Assembly: GCA_964645645.1 (NCBI GenBank)
Contig: CAZYBC010000024.1
Location: 1 to 15,701 of the forward strand
Length of the DNA: 15,701 nucleotides
Reading direction: 5' to 3'
Origin: CAZYBC01 sp964645645
GTDB lineage: Bacteria > Patescibacteriota > Microgenomatia > UBA1400 > PJMF01
The notes under the pieces were generated by a model. That model was not told the origin of the DNA, did not search any database, and saw nothing but the letters and a program-made list of their open reading frames with translations. The translations under genes were made by a program, and so were the position numbers. Each line of letters starts with the position of its first letter. The stretch's first letter is position 1. Positions 6,301 to 13,812 of this stretch are shown here, in pieces.

Positions 6301-8973
6301 ATGTCCAGTAGCCTGAAACTTAGCGTTCAAGAGATTAGTGATTGGTATCCACACAGTTTACCTAAAGCTGAGTTGTTTGAATTGTTGCAAACCAGTAAAA
6401 CTGGTTTGAGTGAAGCTGAAGTTAGCAAAAGACGCCAAATTTTTTCTTGGAATAAATTAATTGAATTTAAGCCAATTTCTACCTGGAAGATTTTTTTCAA
6501 TCAATTTGCTAGTTTATTAGTGGCCATTTTATTAATTGCTGCACTTTTTTCTTTGGCTATTGGTGAAACATTTGATACAGCCGCTATTTTAGCCATTATT
6601 TTTATTAATGCTTTGTTAGGCTTTGTGCAAGAATATAAAGCGGAAAAGGCCATTGAAGATTTAAAAAAATTGGAAACGTTGCATTGCCAAGTAATAAGAG
6701 AAGGGAAGGTCAGATTAATTGCTAGTGAAGAATTAGTGCCGGGTGATTTGATTGTTTTAACAGAAGGAGAAAAAATTCCAGCTGATGCTAGAATTTTAAC
6801 TAGCACTAATTTACAGGTAGATGAATCTTTATTAACTGGTGAAGCAGAAACGGTTAACAAAAAAGATAAAATTTTAGCTAAGCAAACTATTCTTCCTGAA
6901 CAAACTAATATGCTTTTTGCTGGTTGTAATGTGGTGGCTGGTAAAACTACTGCTTTGGTGGTTTCAACTGGCATGAATACTCAATTAGGTTTAATTGCTA
7001 CAGATTTGGGGCAGATTAATAAAACTTTAACTCCCTTGCAAAAAGTTTTAGACAAATTAGCTAAAACTTTAGCCATTATTTCTATTGCCTTATCTTTACC
7101 AGGGTTATTGGCTGGTTTACTTTTAGGTAGAGATCCTTTGGAAATGTTAATGTTAGCTATCTCTTTGGCAGTATCAAGTATCCCTGAAAGTTTACCCATT
7201 GTCGTTACTGTGGCTTTAGCTTTAGGAATAAAGAGAATGATTAAGAAAAAAGTTTTAGTGAGACGTTTAGCTAGTGTCGAAACTTTGGGAGGTGTGGATG
7301 TAATTTGTACTGATAAAACTGGCACTATTACTCATCATAAAATGACAGTGGTAGAGTTGTTTTTACCTCAAGCTGGATTTTTTAAAGTAGCTGAACAGGA
7401 TTTTCCAACTGGTGGAACTATTACTGCTAATTTAAAACTAAATCAGCAATATCAATTAAATTTACCATCATCGGAAACTAAAACAAAAGTAAATACTTTT
7501 TGTCAAAACTTGATCTTAAGCTCTGATGCAACCTTAGAACTAGGTGATCCCACTGAAAAAGCTTTAGTCACTTTGGCTAGAAAAGTTGGTTTTGATGAAG
7601 AAAAACTAAGACAGCAATTTATGAGATTGGCTGAAATTCCTTTTAATAGTGAAAAAAAATTTATGGCGGTGATGATTAGAGGTGAAAAATATCATCAAGC
7701 TTTAATTAAAGGGGCTCCAGAAACAGTTTTAGCTTTATGTAAATTAAGCCAAAAACAATGGTCACTTTATGACAAAATTAACGATGATTTAACCAGTCAA
7801 GGTTTAAGAGTTTTGGCCTTAGCTGGTAAAAAAGTGGAACGTCAAGCTCAAATGAAAAAATTGGCTGATTATCAGTTTTTGGGTTTAGTAGCGATGTATG
7901 ATCCTCCTAGAAAGGAAGTGAAAGCGGCACTTAAACTTTGCAAACAAGCCGGAATCCGAGTGATGATGTTAACTGGTGATCATCGCAGAACTGCCCAAAG
8001 TATCGCGGAAGAAATTGGTCTAAAAAGCCAACAAGCAGTGACTGGTTATGAATTAGATCAACTTAGTGCTAGTGCTTTGGATCAAGTAGTTAGTCAAGTA
8101 AATATTTTTGCCAGAGTTTTACCGAGACATAAAGTAGCAATCTTAAATAGTTTACAAAAACATGGTTTACAGGTTGCTATGACTGGAGATGGAGTTAATG
8201 ATGCACCAGCTCTAAAGAAGGCTGATGTGGGAGTGGCAGTCGGTTCTGGGACAGATTTAACTAAAGAAGTTGCCGATTTGATTTTATTAGACGATAGTTT
8301 TGCTAATATTGTTGAGGCAGTTAAAGAAGGCAGAACCATTTTCTTTAATTTAAAAAAATTTGTCCGCTTTTTATTAACGGCTAATTTTGATGAAATTTTA
8401 GGAATTTTAAGTTGTATTTTATTAAGAATTCCTTTATTTTTATTGCCTATTCAAATTTTATGGATTAATTTGGTCACAGATTCTTTTCCCGCTTTAGCTT
8501 TAACTAATGATGTGGCTGATAAAGATTTAATGAAACATCCACCCTATCAAGCAAATAAAGAAATTTTAAATCAAGTCATCAATTTTGCTTTTTTCACTGG
8601 TATAGTAGGCTATATTTTTACCTTTGGTTTGTTTTTATTTAGCTTATATGTCCTTAAAAAACCTTTAATTGAAGCTAGAACAATTTGTTTTACTGCCACG
8701 GTGCTTTTTGAATTTTTCTTAGTTTTTATAATTCGCTCTGATCGACAATCAGCTTTTAAGGTAGGTTTGTTTTCTAATTACTGGATTTGTTTAGCAGTTT
8801 TAGTTGGAATTTTAGCTCAGCTGTGGGCTATTTATCATCCTTTGGCTCAACGAATTTTTAAAACTACGGCTCTAAATTTACAAGATTGGTTAACTATTTT
8901 ATTGACTATTTTTACTGGCGCAGTAATTATTGAATTGTGGAAATTTTTAAAAGTTAAATTAGAAAAACATTAG
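6301..8973 (+). CDS. Calcium-transporting P-type (IIA-like) ATPase
   Basis: This 890-aa integral membrane pump has the whole P-type II layout. An N-terminal cation-ATPase segment (about 15-60) comes first. The actuator domain carries TGE (179-181), M4 has IPESLP (294-299), and D338 in CTDKTGT is the phosphorylated Asp. KGAPE (470-474) marks the nucleotide domain and TGDGVNDAP (628-636) the hinge; M5 to M10 follow, with a hydrophobic C-terminal half to about residue 880. Residues that bind Ca2+ in SERCA have counterparts here: E296 (M4), N695 and E698 (M5), N723, T726 and D727 (M6), and E804 in M8, which lies 13 residues before the S of RQS just as SERCA E908 does before NQS. Both Ca2+ sites therefore look complete, so Ca2+ export is more likely than Na+ or Mg2+. 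Variants from the usual sequence are TGEA for TGES and PESL for PEGL. It ends 4 bp inside a convergent small gene. Confidence 0.87.
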   Translation: MSSSLKLSVQEISDWYPHSLPKAELFELLQTSKTGLSEAEVSKRRQIFSWNKLIEFKPISTWKIFFNQFASLLVAILLIAALFSLAIGETFDTAAILAIIFINALLGFVQEYKAEKAIEDLKKLETLHCQVIREGKVRLIASEELVPGDLIVLTEGEKIPADARILTSTNLQVDESLLTGEAETVNKKDKILAKQTILPEQTNMLFAGCNVVAGKTTALVVSTGMNTQLGLIATDLGQINKTLTPLQKVLDKLAKTLAIISIALSLPGLLAGLLLGRDPLEMLMLAISLAVSSIPESLPIVVTVALALGIKRMIKKKVLVRRLASVETLGGVDVICTDKTGTITHHKMTVVELFLPQAGFFKVAEQDFPTGGTITANLKLNQQYQLNLPSSETKTKVNTFCQNLILSSDATLELGDPTEKALVTLARKVGFDEEKLRQQFMRLAEIPFNSEKKFMAVMIRGEKYHQALIKGAPETVLALCKLSQKQWSLYDKINDDLTSQGLRVLALAGKKVERQAQMKKLADYQFLGLVAMYDPPRKEVKAALKLCKQAGIRVMMLTGDHRRTAQSIAEEIGLKSQQAVTGYELDQLSASALDQVVSQVNIFARVLPRHKVAILNSLQKHGLQVAMTGDGVNDAPALKKADVGVAVGSGTDLTKEVADLILLDDSFANIVEAVKEGRTIFFNLKKFVRFLLTANFDEILGILSCILLRIPLFLLPIQILWINLVTDSFPALALTNDVADKDLMKHPPYQANKEILNQVINFAFFTGIVGYIFTFGLFLFSLYVLKKPLIEARTICFTATVLFEFFLVFIIRSDRQSAFKVGLFSNYWICLAVLVGILAQLWAIYHPLAQRIFKTTALNLQDWLTILLTIFTGAVIIELWKFLKVKLEKH

Positions 8974-9146
8974 ATCTGATTGGCTAATTGATTTAACAAA
9001 TAGATTAAAGCCGGGGATAAACCAATTAAAATAGCAGGTAAACAGCCTTTGTTTTCTTTGGCAAATTTATCTCCATCAACTAGTGTTATTTTTCCATTTC
9101 TTCGATAATCTTCATTAGCTTGGTGAATGTTAATTTCTTTAGTCAT
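8970..9146 (-). CDS. Small 58-aa protein with hydrophobic C-terminus, function unknown
   Basis: Read on the minus strand, ATG 9146 opens a 58-codon frame ending in TAA at 8972-8970. The protein starts MTKEINIHQANEDYRRNGKI, is charged and polar to about residue 33, and then has a hydrophobic stretch (LPAILIGLSPALIYLL, 36-51) that could be a membrane-associated helix. Support for a real gene comes from a TGGTATAAT extended -10 eight bases upstream of ATG and from codons like those of its neighbours (TTA, GCT, ATT, GGT). It fills the gap between the ATPase and gpmI, overlapping the ATPase end by 4 bp. No family was recognised, and no cysteines beyond one (C35) suggest a motif. It could be a small regulator of the pump, but that is a guess from position only. 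Confidence 0.55.
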   Translation of the reverse strand: MTKEINIHQANEDYRRNGKITLVDGDKFAKENKGCLPAILIGLSPALIYLLNQLANQI

Positions 9147-9154
9147 AACCCGCT

Positions 9155-9163
9155 ATTATACCA
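9155..9163 (-). promoter_or_regulatory. Extended -10 promoter of the 58-aa gene
   Basis: On the minus strand the sequence reads TGGTATAAT, a perfect -10 hexamer (9160-9155) with the TGn extension, ending eight bases before ATG 9146. No -35 box is visible, because the gpmI terminator stem lies where it would be; extended -10 promoters can work without one. The terminator and this promoter are directly joined. Confidence 0.5.
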
Positions 9164-9191
9164 AAAACCCCGGTGGTGAACCGGGGTTTTT
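9163..9191. terminator. Bidirectional terminator between gpmI and the ATPase side
   Basis: AAAAACCCCGG (9163-9173) and CCGGGGTTTTT (9181-9191) form an 11-bp perfect stem with a 7-nt loop. T runs follow on both strands, so it can end gpmI transcription leftward and any rightward transcription past the ATPase. It lies 26 bp beyond the gpmI stop. Confidence 0.85.
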
Positions 9192-9216
9192 AATTTTTCA
9201 GCGTACTTTTTTTATT

Positions 9217-10746
9217 TTAAACTAAGCTCTCGCCAGTCATTTCTTTGGGTTGCTTAATCCCCATAATCTTTAAGATAGTGGGAGCAACATCAATTAAACT
9301 AGCCTCATCTTTTTTCAATTCATTGTATTGATTAGAAACTAAGATGAATGGCACTGGATTGGTTGTGTGCGCGGTTAGCTTTTCGCCAGTTTTTTCATCA
9401 ATCATTTCTTCAGCATTACCATGATCAGCGGTGATGATGACATGATAATTATGTTCCAAAGCCACAGGAATGATTTTAGCCAAGGCTTGATCAATGGTTT
9501 CAACGCCTTTAATGGTTGCTGGAATATTGCTGGTATGGCCAATCATATCGGCATTACACAGGTTAGTGAAAATTAATTCATGATTTTCATTTTCCAAATC
9601 TTGAACAATGTATTTAGCTAAATCTGGAGTACGCATTTCTGGTTTTTCATCATGAGTAGCAACATCAGAATATGAGTCAATCATGATGCGATCCTCAAAT
9701 TCAAAAGCATCTTCGCGTTTGGCATTCATGAAGAAAGTTAAATGGGCAAATTTTTCAGTTTCAGTAATACGCAATTGTTTAACTCCAGCTTTAGAAACAA
9801 CTTCACCTAAAATATTGGTAATGTCTTGATTGTCATAGGCAATCTGAACAGAATATTTAGGGCTATATTGAGTCATGGTCACATAGGCTAAGTTTTCTGG
9901 GCCTTTTTCTAAAAATCTTTCAGTGAGCTGACGAGTACGATCATTACGGAAGTTAACAAAAATGACGGCATCGTTAGAGCTAATTGTGCCTTCTTCGCCT
10001 GGGCCAACTTCAATTTTTGTTGGTTCAATAAATTCATCAGTTTTATCTTCCTGATATGACGCCTCAATAGCTTCTTTAGCTGATTTATATTTTTTGGGAC
10101 TTTGGCCTTTAGTGAGCAGATCAAAAGCTTTGTCAGTTCTTTCCCAATTATGATCTCTATCCATGGCATAATAGCGGCCGGAAATAGAAGCAATTTTACC
10201 AACCCCAATTTCAGCTAAAGCGGTTTCTAATTCCTCTACATAGGTCATAGCTGATTTAGGTAAAGTATCACGACCATCAGTAAAGACATGAATATAAACT
10301 TTTTCAATGCCGTAGAGTTTGGCGCCTTTGATTAATTCAATAACATGATCCTGATGAGAGTGAACGCCACCTGGGCTAATTAAACCTTTGATGTGCAAAG
10401 TAGAATTATTCTTTTTAACGTGTTCAAAGGCTTTGATAAAAGCTGGGTTATTATGAAATTTGTTATATTTAATATCTTGATTGATTCTGACTAAATCTTG
10501 GAAGATAATCCGGCCGGCGCCGATAGTCATGTGATTTACTTCACTGGTTCCCATTTGACCTTCTGGTAAGCCAACTGCTAAGCCAGAAGCGGCCATTACG
10601 GCTCTTGGTCTAGAATGCCAGAGTTGGTCATAAAAAGGTGTTTTGGCGAGGTGAATAGCATTGCCATCATAAGCTTTACCTAATCCCCAGCCATCCAAGA
10701 TAATCGTTAAAACTTTTTCTCTTTTTTTTAGTGTTTTTTTTGGCAT
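9217..10746 (-). CDS. gpmI: 2,3-bisphosphoglycerate-independent phosphoglycerate mutase
   Basis: The 509-aa cytoplasmic enzyme interconverts 3- and 2-phosphoglycerate in glycolysis using two Mn2+ ions and a phosphoserine. D18 in ILDGWG and S68 in GQMGTSEVNH are the first metal ligand and the catalytic serine. Other family blocks follow in order: GGVHSHQDH, FTDGRDT, ISGRYYAMDRDHNWER, VNFRNDR, NADMIGHT and TADHGNAEEM. The serine motif differs from the common MGNSEVGH but keeps the serine itself. Length is normal. It lies 47 bp downstream of eno on the same strand, with a hairpin between the two, so a two-gene glycolytic operon with tuned read-through is likely. The start ATG has only a weak upstream GGA. 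It is followed by a clear bidirectional terminator. Confidence 0.95.
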   Translation of the reverse strand: MPKKTLKKREKVLTIILDGWGLGKAYDGNAIHLAKTPFYDQLWHSRPRAVMAASGLAVGLPEGQMGTSEVNHMTIGAGRIIFQDLVRINQDIKYNKFHNNPAFIKAFEHVKKNNSTLHIKGLISPGGVHSHQDHVIELIKGAKLYGIEKVYIHVFTDGRDTLPKSAMTYVEELETALAEIGVGKIASISGRYYAMDRDHNWERTDKAFDLLTKGQSPKKYKSAKEAIEASYQEDKTDEFIEPTKIEVGPGEEGTISSNDAVIFVNFRNDRTRQLTERFLEKGPENLAYVTMTQYSPKYSVQIAYDNQDITNILGEVVSKAGVKQLRITETEKFAHLTFFMNAKREDAFEFEDRIMIDSYSDVATHDEKPEMRTPDLAKYIVQDLENENHELIFTNLCNADMIGHTSNIPATIKGVETIDQALAKIIPVALEHNYHVIITADHGNAEEMIDEKTGEKLTAHTTNPVPFILVSNQYNELKKDEASLIDVAPTILKIMGIKQPKEMTGESLV

Positions 10747-10760
10747 GGTGTTAAATCCAA

Positions 10761-10784
10761 AAGGGCGGCCCGCAGGCCGCCCTT
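10761..10784 (-). terminator. Intercistronic hairpin between eno and gpmI (partial terminator or attenuator)
   Basis: AAGGGCGGCC and GGCCGCCCTT form a perfect 10-bp GC-rich stem with a 4-nt loop. On the minus strand only four T follow its base (two in the stem, two beyond), then GG, so it is a weak terminator at best. It may partly end the eno transcript, stabilise its 3' end, or set the eno to gpmI ratio. Confidence 0.6.
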
Positions 10785-10793
10785 AATTAACTA

Positions 10794-12080
10794 TTATTTA
10801 GCAAATGGCATCTTGGCATAATGAGCCTTGCTGCCTAATTCGCGTTCAATTCTCATTAATTGGTTATATTTACCAATTCTTTCACTTCTACAACAAGAAC
10901 CAGTCTTAATTTGGCCAGTTCCAGCGCCAACTACAAAGTCAGCAATAAAGGCGTCTTCAGTTTCACCACTACGGTGAGAAACAACAGCAGTCATGCCAGC
11001 GCTTTTAGCTAATTTGATAGTAGCAATGGTTTCACTGACGGTGCCAATTTGGTTAAGTTTGATTAACACAGAATTTGCGGCTTTGGTTTCAATAGCTTTT
11101 TGGACTCTTTTAACATTGGTAACTAAGAGGTCATCACCAACGATTTGGACACGATCACCCATAGTTTTGGTTTGTAAAGCAAAACCAGCCCAATCATCTT
11201 GAGATAAACCGTCTTCAATAGAAACGATTGGATATTTTTTGGTCCATTCGTCATAACGAGCGACTAATTCTTCACTGGTTAAGGCTTTACCTTCAATTTT
11301 TAATTGATATTTACCATCCACAAAGAATTCGCTAGAAGCTGGGTCCATGGCTAAACCAAAATCTTTACCTGGCTTGTAACCAGCTTTTTCAATGGCTTCA
11401 ATCATTAATTGTAAAGGAGCTTCGTTGGAATCTAAGGTTGGGGCATAACCACCTTCGTCACCAACGGTAGTTTGGAAACCTTTGGCTTTAAGCATTTTTC
11501 CTAAAGTTAAGAAAACTTCACTACACCAACGAACAGCTTCAGCCATACTAGGGGCTCCAGTTGGCATAATCATAAATTCTTGCATATCAGCACTACCAAT
11601 AGCATGTTTACCACCATTTAAAACATTCATCATTGGGACTGGTAAAGTGTAACTGTCAGTAGGATTACCAAATAAAGTGGCTACGTATTCATATAAAGGT
11701 ACATTTTTGCTTAATGCAGCAGCTTTAGTGGCAGCCATAGAAACAGCTAACATAGCATTAGCGCCAAGTTTGCTTTTGTTTTCAGTGGCATCTAAAGCAA
11801 TCATTTTGTTATCAATGGCTTCTTGTTCAGTTACTTCCATCCCAACTACGGCTGGAGCAATAACATCATTAACATTAGCGACAGCTTTTAAGACACCTTT
11901 ACCCATGTAGCGTTTTGGATCTTCGTCACGCATTTCCAAAGCTTCATAAATACCAGTGGAAGCTCCAGAAGGAACAATGGAGGTAACACTACGGCCATCT
12001 TCTAGGGTGAGTTTAGCTTCTACTGTGGGGTTGCCGCGAGAGTCTAAAACCTCTTGAGCAACAATAGCTGTGATTTTCAT
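10794..12080 (-). CDS. eno: Enolase
   Basis: The 428-aa enzyme dehydrates 2-phosphoglycerate to phosphoenolpyruvate. The N-terminal DSRGNPTVEA, the Mg2+ ligands D246 (AMDPASSEFF), E289 (VSIEDGLSQDDW) and D316 (VGDDLLVTN), the general acid E209 (GDEGGYAP), the base K341 (LIKLNQIGT), the SHRSGETED block at 368-376 and K392 (IKTG) are all present. ATG 12080 is the start: it begins the normal MKITAIVAQEVLDSRGNP and has AAAGGA six bases upstream. A GTG at 12122 would add 14 residues that are unlike enolase. C396-C397 replace the usual small residues after KTGS, which is odd but not in the core site. Tandem stops (TAA TAG) end it. Two short hairpins lie in its leader. It is the upstream partner of gpmI. 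Confidence 0.96.
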   Translation of the reverse strand: MKITAIVAQEVLDSRGNPTVEAKLTLEDGRSVTSIVPSGASTGIYEALEMRDEDPKRYMGKGVLKAVANVNDVIAPAVVGMEVTEQEAIDNKMIALDATENKSKLGANAMLAVSMAATKAAALSKNVPLYEYVATLFGNPTDSYTLPVPMMNVLNGGKHAIGSADMQEFMIMPTGAPSMAEAVRWCSEVFLTLGKMLKAKGFQTTVGDEGGYAPTLDSNEAPLQLMIEAIEKAGYKPGKDFGLAMDPASSEFFVDGKYQLKIEGKALTSEELVARYDEWTKKYPIVSIEDGLSQDDWAGFALQTKTMGDRVQIVGDDLLVTNVKRVQKAIETKAANSVLIKLNQIGTVSETIATIKLAKSAGMTAVVSHRSGETEDAFIADFVVGAGTGQIKTGSCCRSERIGKYNQLMRIERELGSKAHYAKMPFAK

Positions 12081-12086
12081 AGAAAA

Positions 12087-12132
12087 TCCTTTCTGTAGAC
12101 TATATCTAGTCTTATCTTGCACTCAGCAAGAT
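12087..12132 (-). promoter_or_regulatory. Structured leader and Shine-Dalgarno of eno
   Basis: On the minus strand two inverted repeats follow directly on each other, then the ribosome site. The first is 12132-12126 with 12120-12114 (ATCTTGC/GCAAGAT, 5-nt loop). The second is 12112-12107 with 12102-12097 (AGACTA/TAGTCT, 4-nt loop). AAAGGA (12092-12087) lies six bases from ATG. A TTGCTG with a 17-bp spacer to GATATA overlaps the palindromes and could be a promoter, in which case they would be operators; a further TATAAT at 12181-12176 is an alternative -10 that would give a leader of roughly 90 nt. Confidence 0.45.
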
Positions 12133-12194
12133 TATTTATGTTTATATATTAATTACACAATACAGAACAAGGCAAATTATATTTTAAGATAAGC

Positions 12195-12212
12195 AAAAAA
12201 TGAATATTTTTT
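12195..12212 (-). terminator. Weak A/T hairpin after sdaA
   Basis: AAAAAAT and ATTTTTT pair over 7 bp around a 4-nt loop, about 45 bp beyond the sdaA stop. With no G-C pairs it is a poor terminator. Nothing better lies between sdaA and eno, so read-through from sdaA into eno is possible. Confidence 0.25.
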
Positions 12213-12254
12213 AAAGCTAGCAAATGGCGTATAATTAACATTTACACTTTGAGC

Positions 12255-13607
12255 TTATCCACATTTACCACAGGCTCTACAAACATCCTTTGCAGCTTTA
12301 GTTTTAGCTAAACCTCCCAAACTAGTTTCTTTATACTCCACAGCCATATCTTCACCAACTTTTTTAGCTACATCAATAATTTCATCAAAAGGAATGACAT
12401 AAAGGATACCATCCATGGCTAATTCTATAGCAGTAAAAGCTAAGGAAGTGACTGTGCCGTTGCGTAAAATACAAGGTACTTCTACTTTACCTAAAACTGG
12501 ATCACAAGTTAAACCTAGTACATTAGCCATCACTAAACTAGCGGCAGCTTCAATCTTTTCTAAACTACCACCCATTAAATAAACGCCTCCTGCGGCGGCC
12601 ATACAACCGGCTACCCCAATTTCTGCCTGACAACCAGCCACAGCACCAGCCAAAGCCATTTTTTTAGCTACAACCGCGCCAATTGCCCCAGCAATAATTA
12701 AAGCTTCAGTCATTTTGCCATGACTAAAATGAAATTTTTGTTGAAGTGCATAGAATACTCCTGGCACAATCCCACAAGCGCCTGCGGTAGGATTAGCTAC
12801 AATTTTGCCCATTCTGGCGTTATGTTCACCCGTAGCAATGGCATAAGTAATGCCATCTTCAACAATTTTACTTAAAATTAAATATTTTGACTTCCAAATT
12901 TTATGAGCATCACCGCCAAACATGCAGTCAGTAGCTCTTTTAGTGTTAGCTAAACCTTTTTCAATGCTTTCTAACATAATTTTATAACGGCGAGTAAATT
13001 CGTCAAAAATTTCTTTTTCTGGTTTATTCTGCAATTGAGCTTCAGTTAAAAGAGCTAAACGGTAAAATTGATAAGGAGTAGTCACTTGTTCTTTTATTTG
13101 TTTAAAAGTGAAATAAGTTTCACTACTACCGGCATCTCCCTGAAAAGTAGGCAAACTATCTTCTAAGTCATCAGCAAAATGCTTATCAGTTGTTTTTTTA
13201 GCAATCACAATTCTACCGCCGCCAATGGAAAAACCCACAAGACCAACTTTTTTGTCTTTGCTTTGTAATTTAATAATAGCTGTATTAGGATGTAAGTCTG
13301 GCGAATGATAGCCCCAGCTAACTCGATATTTAATTTGTTTTTGATCAGCAATTTTATAAGCATCAATGATTTTTTCATTATCTGGGCTAATCCCTAAACA
13401 ACCACCTAACAAAGCTACATCTGTTTTATGACCTCGACCGGTATCAGAAAAAGAATTAAATAATTTAATTTTAACTTTTTCTGGCATTTCGCCGAGTAAT
13501 TCATAAGCGGCATAGCCAATTTTAGCGGCCCCGGCGGTGTGAGAGCTGGATGGGCCAATCATAACTGGACCGACAATATCTAAAATGGAAATATATTTTT
13601 TGGGCAT
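12255..13607 (-). CDS. sdaA: L-serine dehydratase, iron-sulfur type, single chain
   Basis: The 450-aa enzyme deaminates L-serine to pyruvate and ammonia with a 4Fe-4S cluster. The N-terminal beta domain (about 1-160) begins with SILDIVGPVMIGPSSSHTAGA. The alpha domain (about 185-450) has ANPTAGACGIVPG, GCQAEIG and TCDPVLGKVEVPC. C326, C368 and C379 are spaced 42 and 11 residues apart, exactly as the three cluster cysteines C343, C385 and C396 reported for the Legionella enzyme. That enzyme also has a C-terminal tail cysteine that reaches the active site; here the tail ends CRACGKCG, with three cysteines (443, 446, 449). A TATACT -10 lies six bases before ATG 13607, so the transcript is probably leaderless. 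It feeds pyruvate into the same lower-glycolysis to acetate route served by eno, gpmI and acdAB. Confidence 0.93.
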   Translation of the reverse strand: MPKKYISILDIVGPVMIGPSSSHTAGAAKIGYAAYELLGEMPEKVKIKLFNSFSDTGRGHKTDVALLGGCLGISPDNEKIIDAYKIADQKQIKYRVSWGYHSPDLHPNTAIIKLQSKDKKVGLVGFSIGGGRIVIAKKTTDKHFADDLEDSLPTFQGDAGSSETYFTFKQIKEQVTTPYQFYRLALLTEAQLQNKPEKEIFDEFTRRYKIMLESIEKGLANTKRATDCMFGGDAHKIWKSKYLILSKIVEDGITYAIATGEHNARMGKIVANPTAGACGIVPGVFYALQQKFHFSHGKMTEALIIAGAIGAVVAKKMALAGAVAGCQAEIGVAGCMAAAGGVYLMGGSLEKIEAAASLVMANVLGLTCDPVLGKVEVPCILRNGTVTSLAFTAIELAMDGILYVIPFDEIIDVAKKVGEDMAVEYKETSLGGLAKTKAAKDVCRACGKCG

Positions 13608-13619
13608 AAAATAAGTATA
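13608..13619 (-). promoter_or_regulatory. -10 box of sdaA, leaderless arrangement
   Basis: On the minus strand TATACT (13619-13614) is followed by six bases, TATTTT, and then ATG 13607. The spacing equals that of coaDE and the antitoxin. No -35 box matching consensus is present at 16-18 bp. Confidence 0.5.
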
Positions 13620-13625
13620 AACTAG

Positions 13626-13745
13626 CTTTTTGGTTGGCGTCTAGCTGGAATCTATGGCTTAGGTCGGGATACATTTGAGACTTTAGAAGGATCTCAAAAT
13701 GCAGAGTTATTAAATTGTAATTTAAGCAAAATTGCTTTACACTGA
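13626..13745 (+). pseudogene. Possible gene remnant: 39 open codons without a start
   Basis: Between the divergent sdaA and EndoQ genes, a frame bounded by TAG (13623-13625) and TGA (13743-13745) reads 39 protein-like codons containing GIYGLGRDTFETLEGSQ and ending LSKIALH. It has no ATG, GTG or TTG in frame. Composition and flow look like the C-terminus of a lost protein, but I do not recognise a family, and chance is possible at this length. Confidence 0.25.
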
Positions 13746-13812
13746 GCTATTAGTTTTTACTTTTTACCACTTTAATGCTGAAATTTTTTAGCAGAAATTG
13801 AGGTTTTAAACT

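Noticed and set aside
12081..12122. GTG start adding 14 residues to enolase
   Set aside because: The added residues fall in the hairpin leader and the Shine-Dalgarno site belongs to ATG 12080, where normal enolases start.
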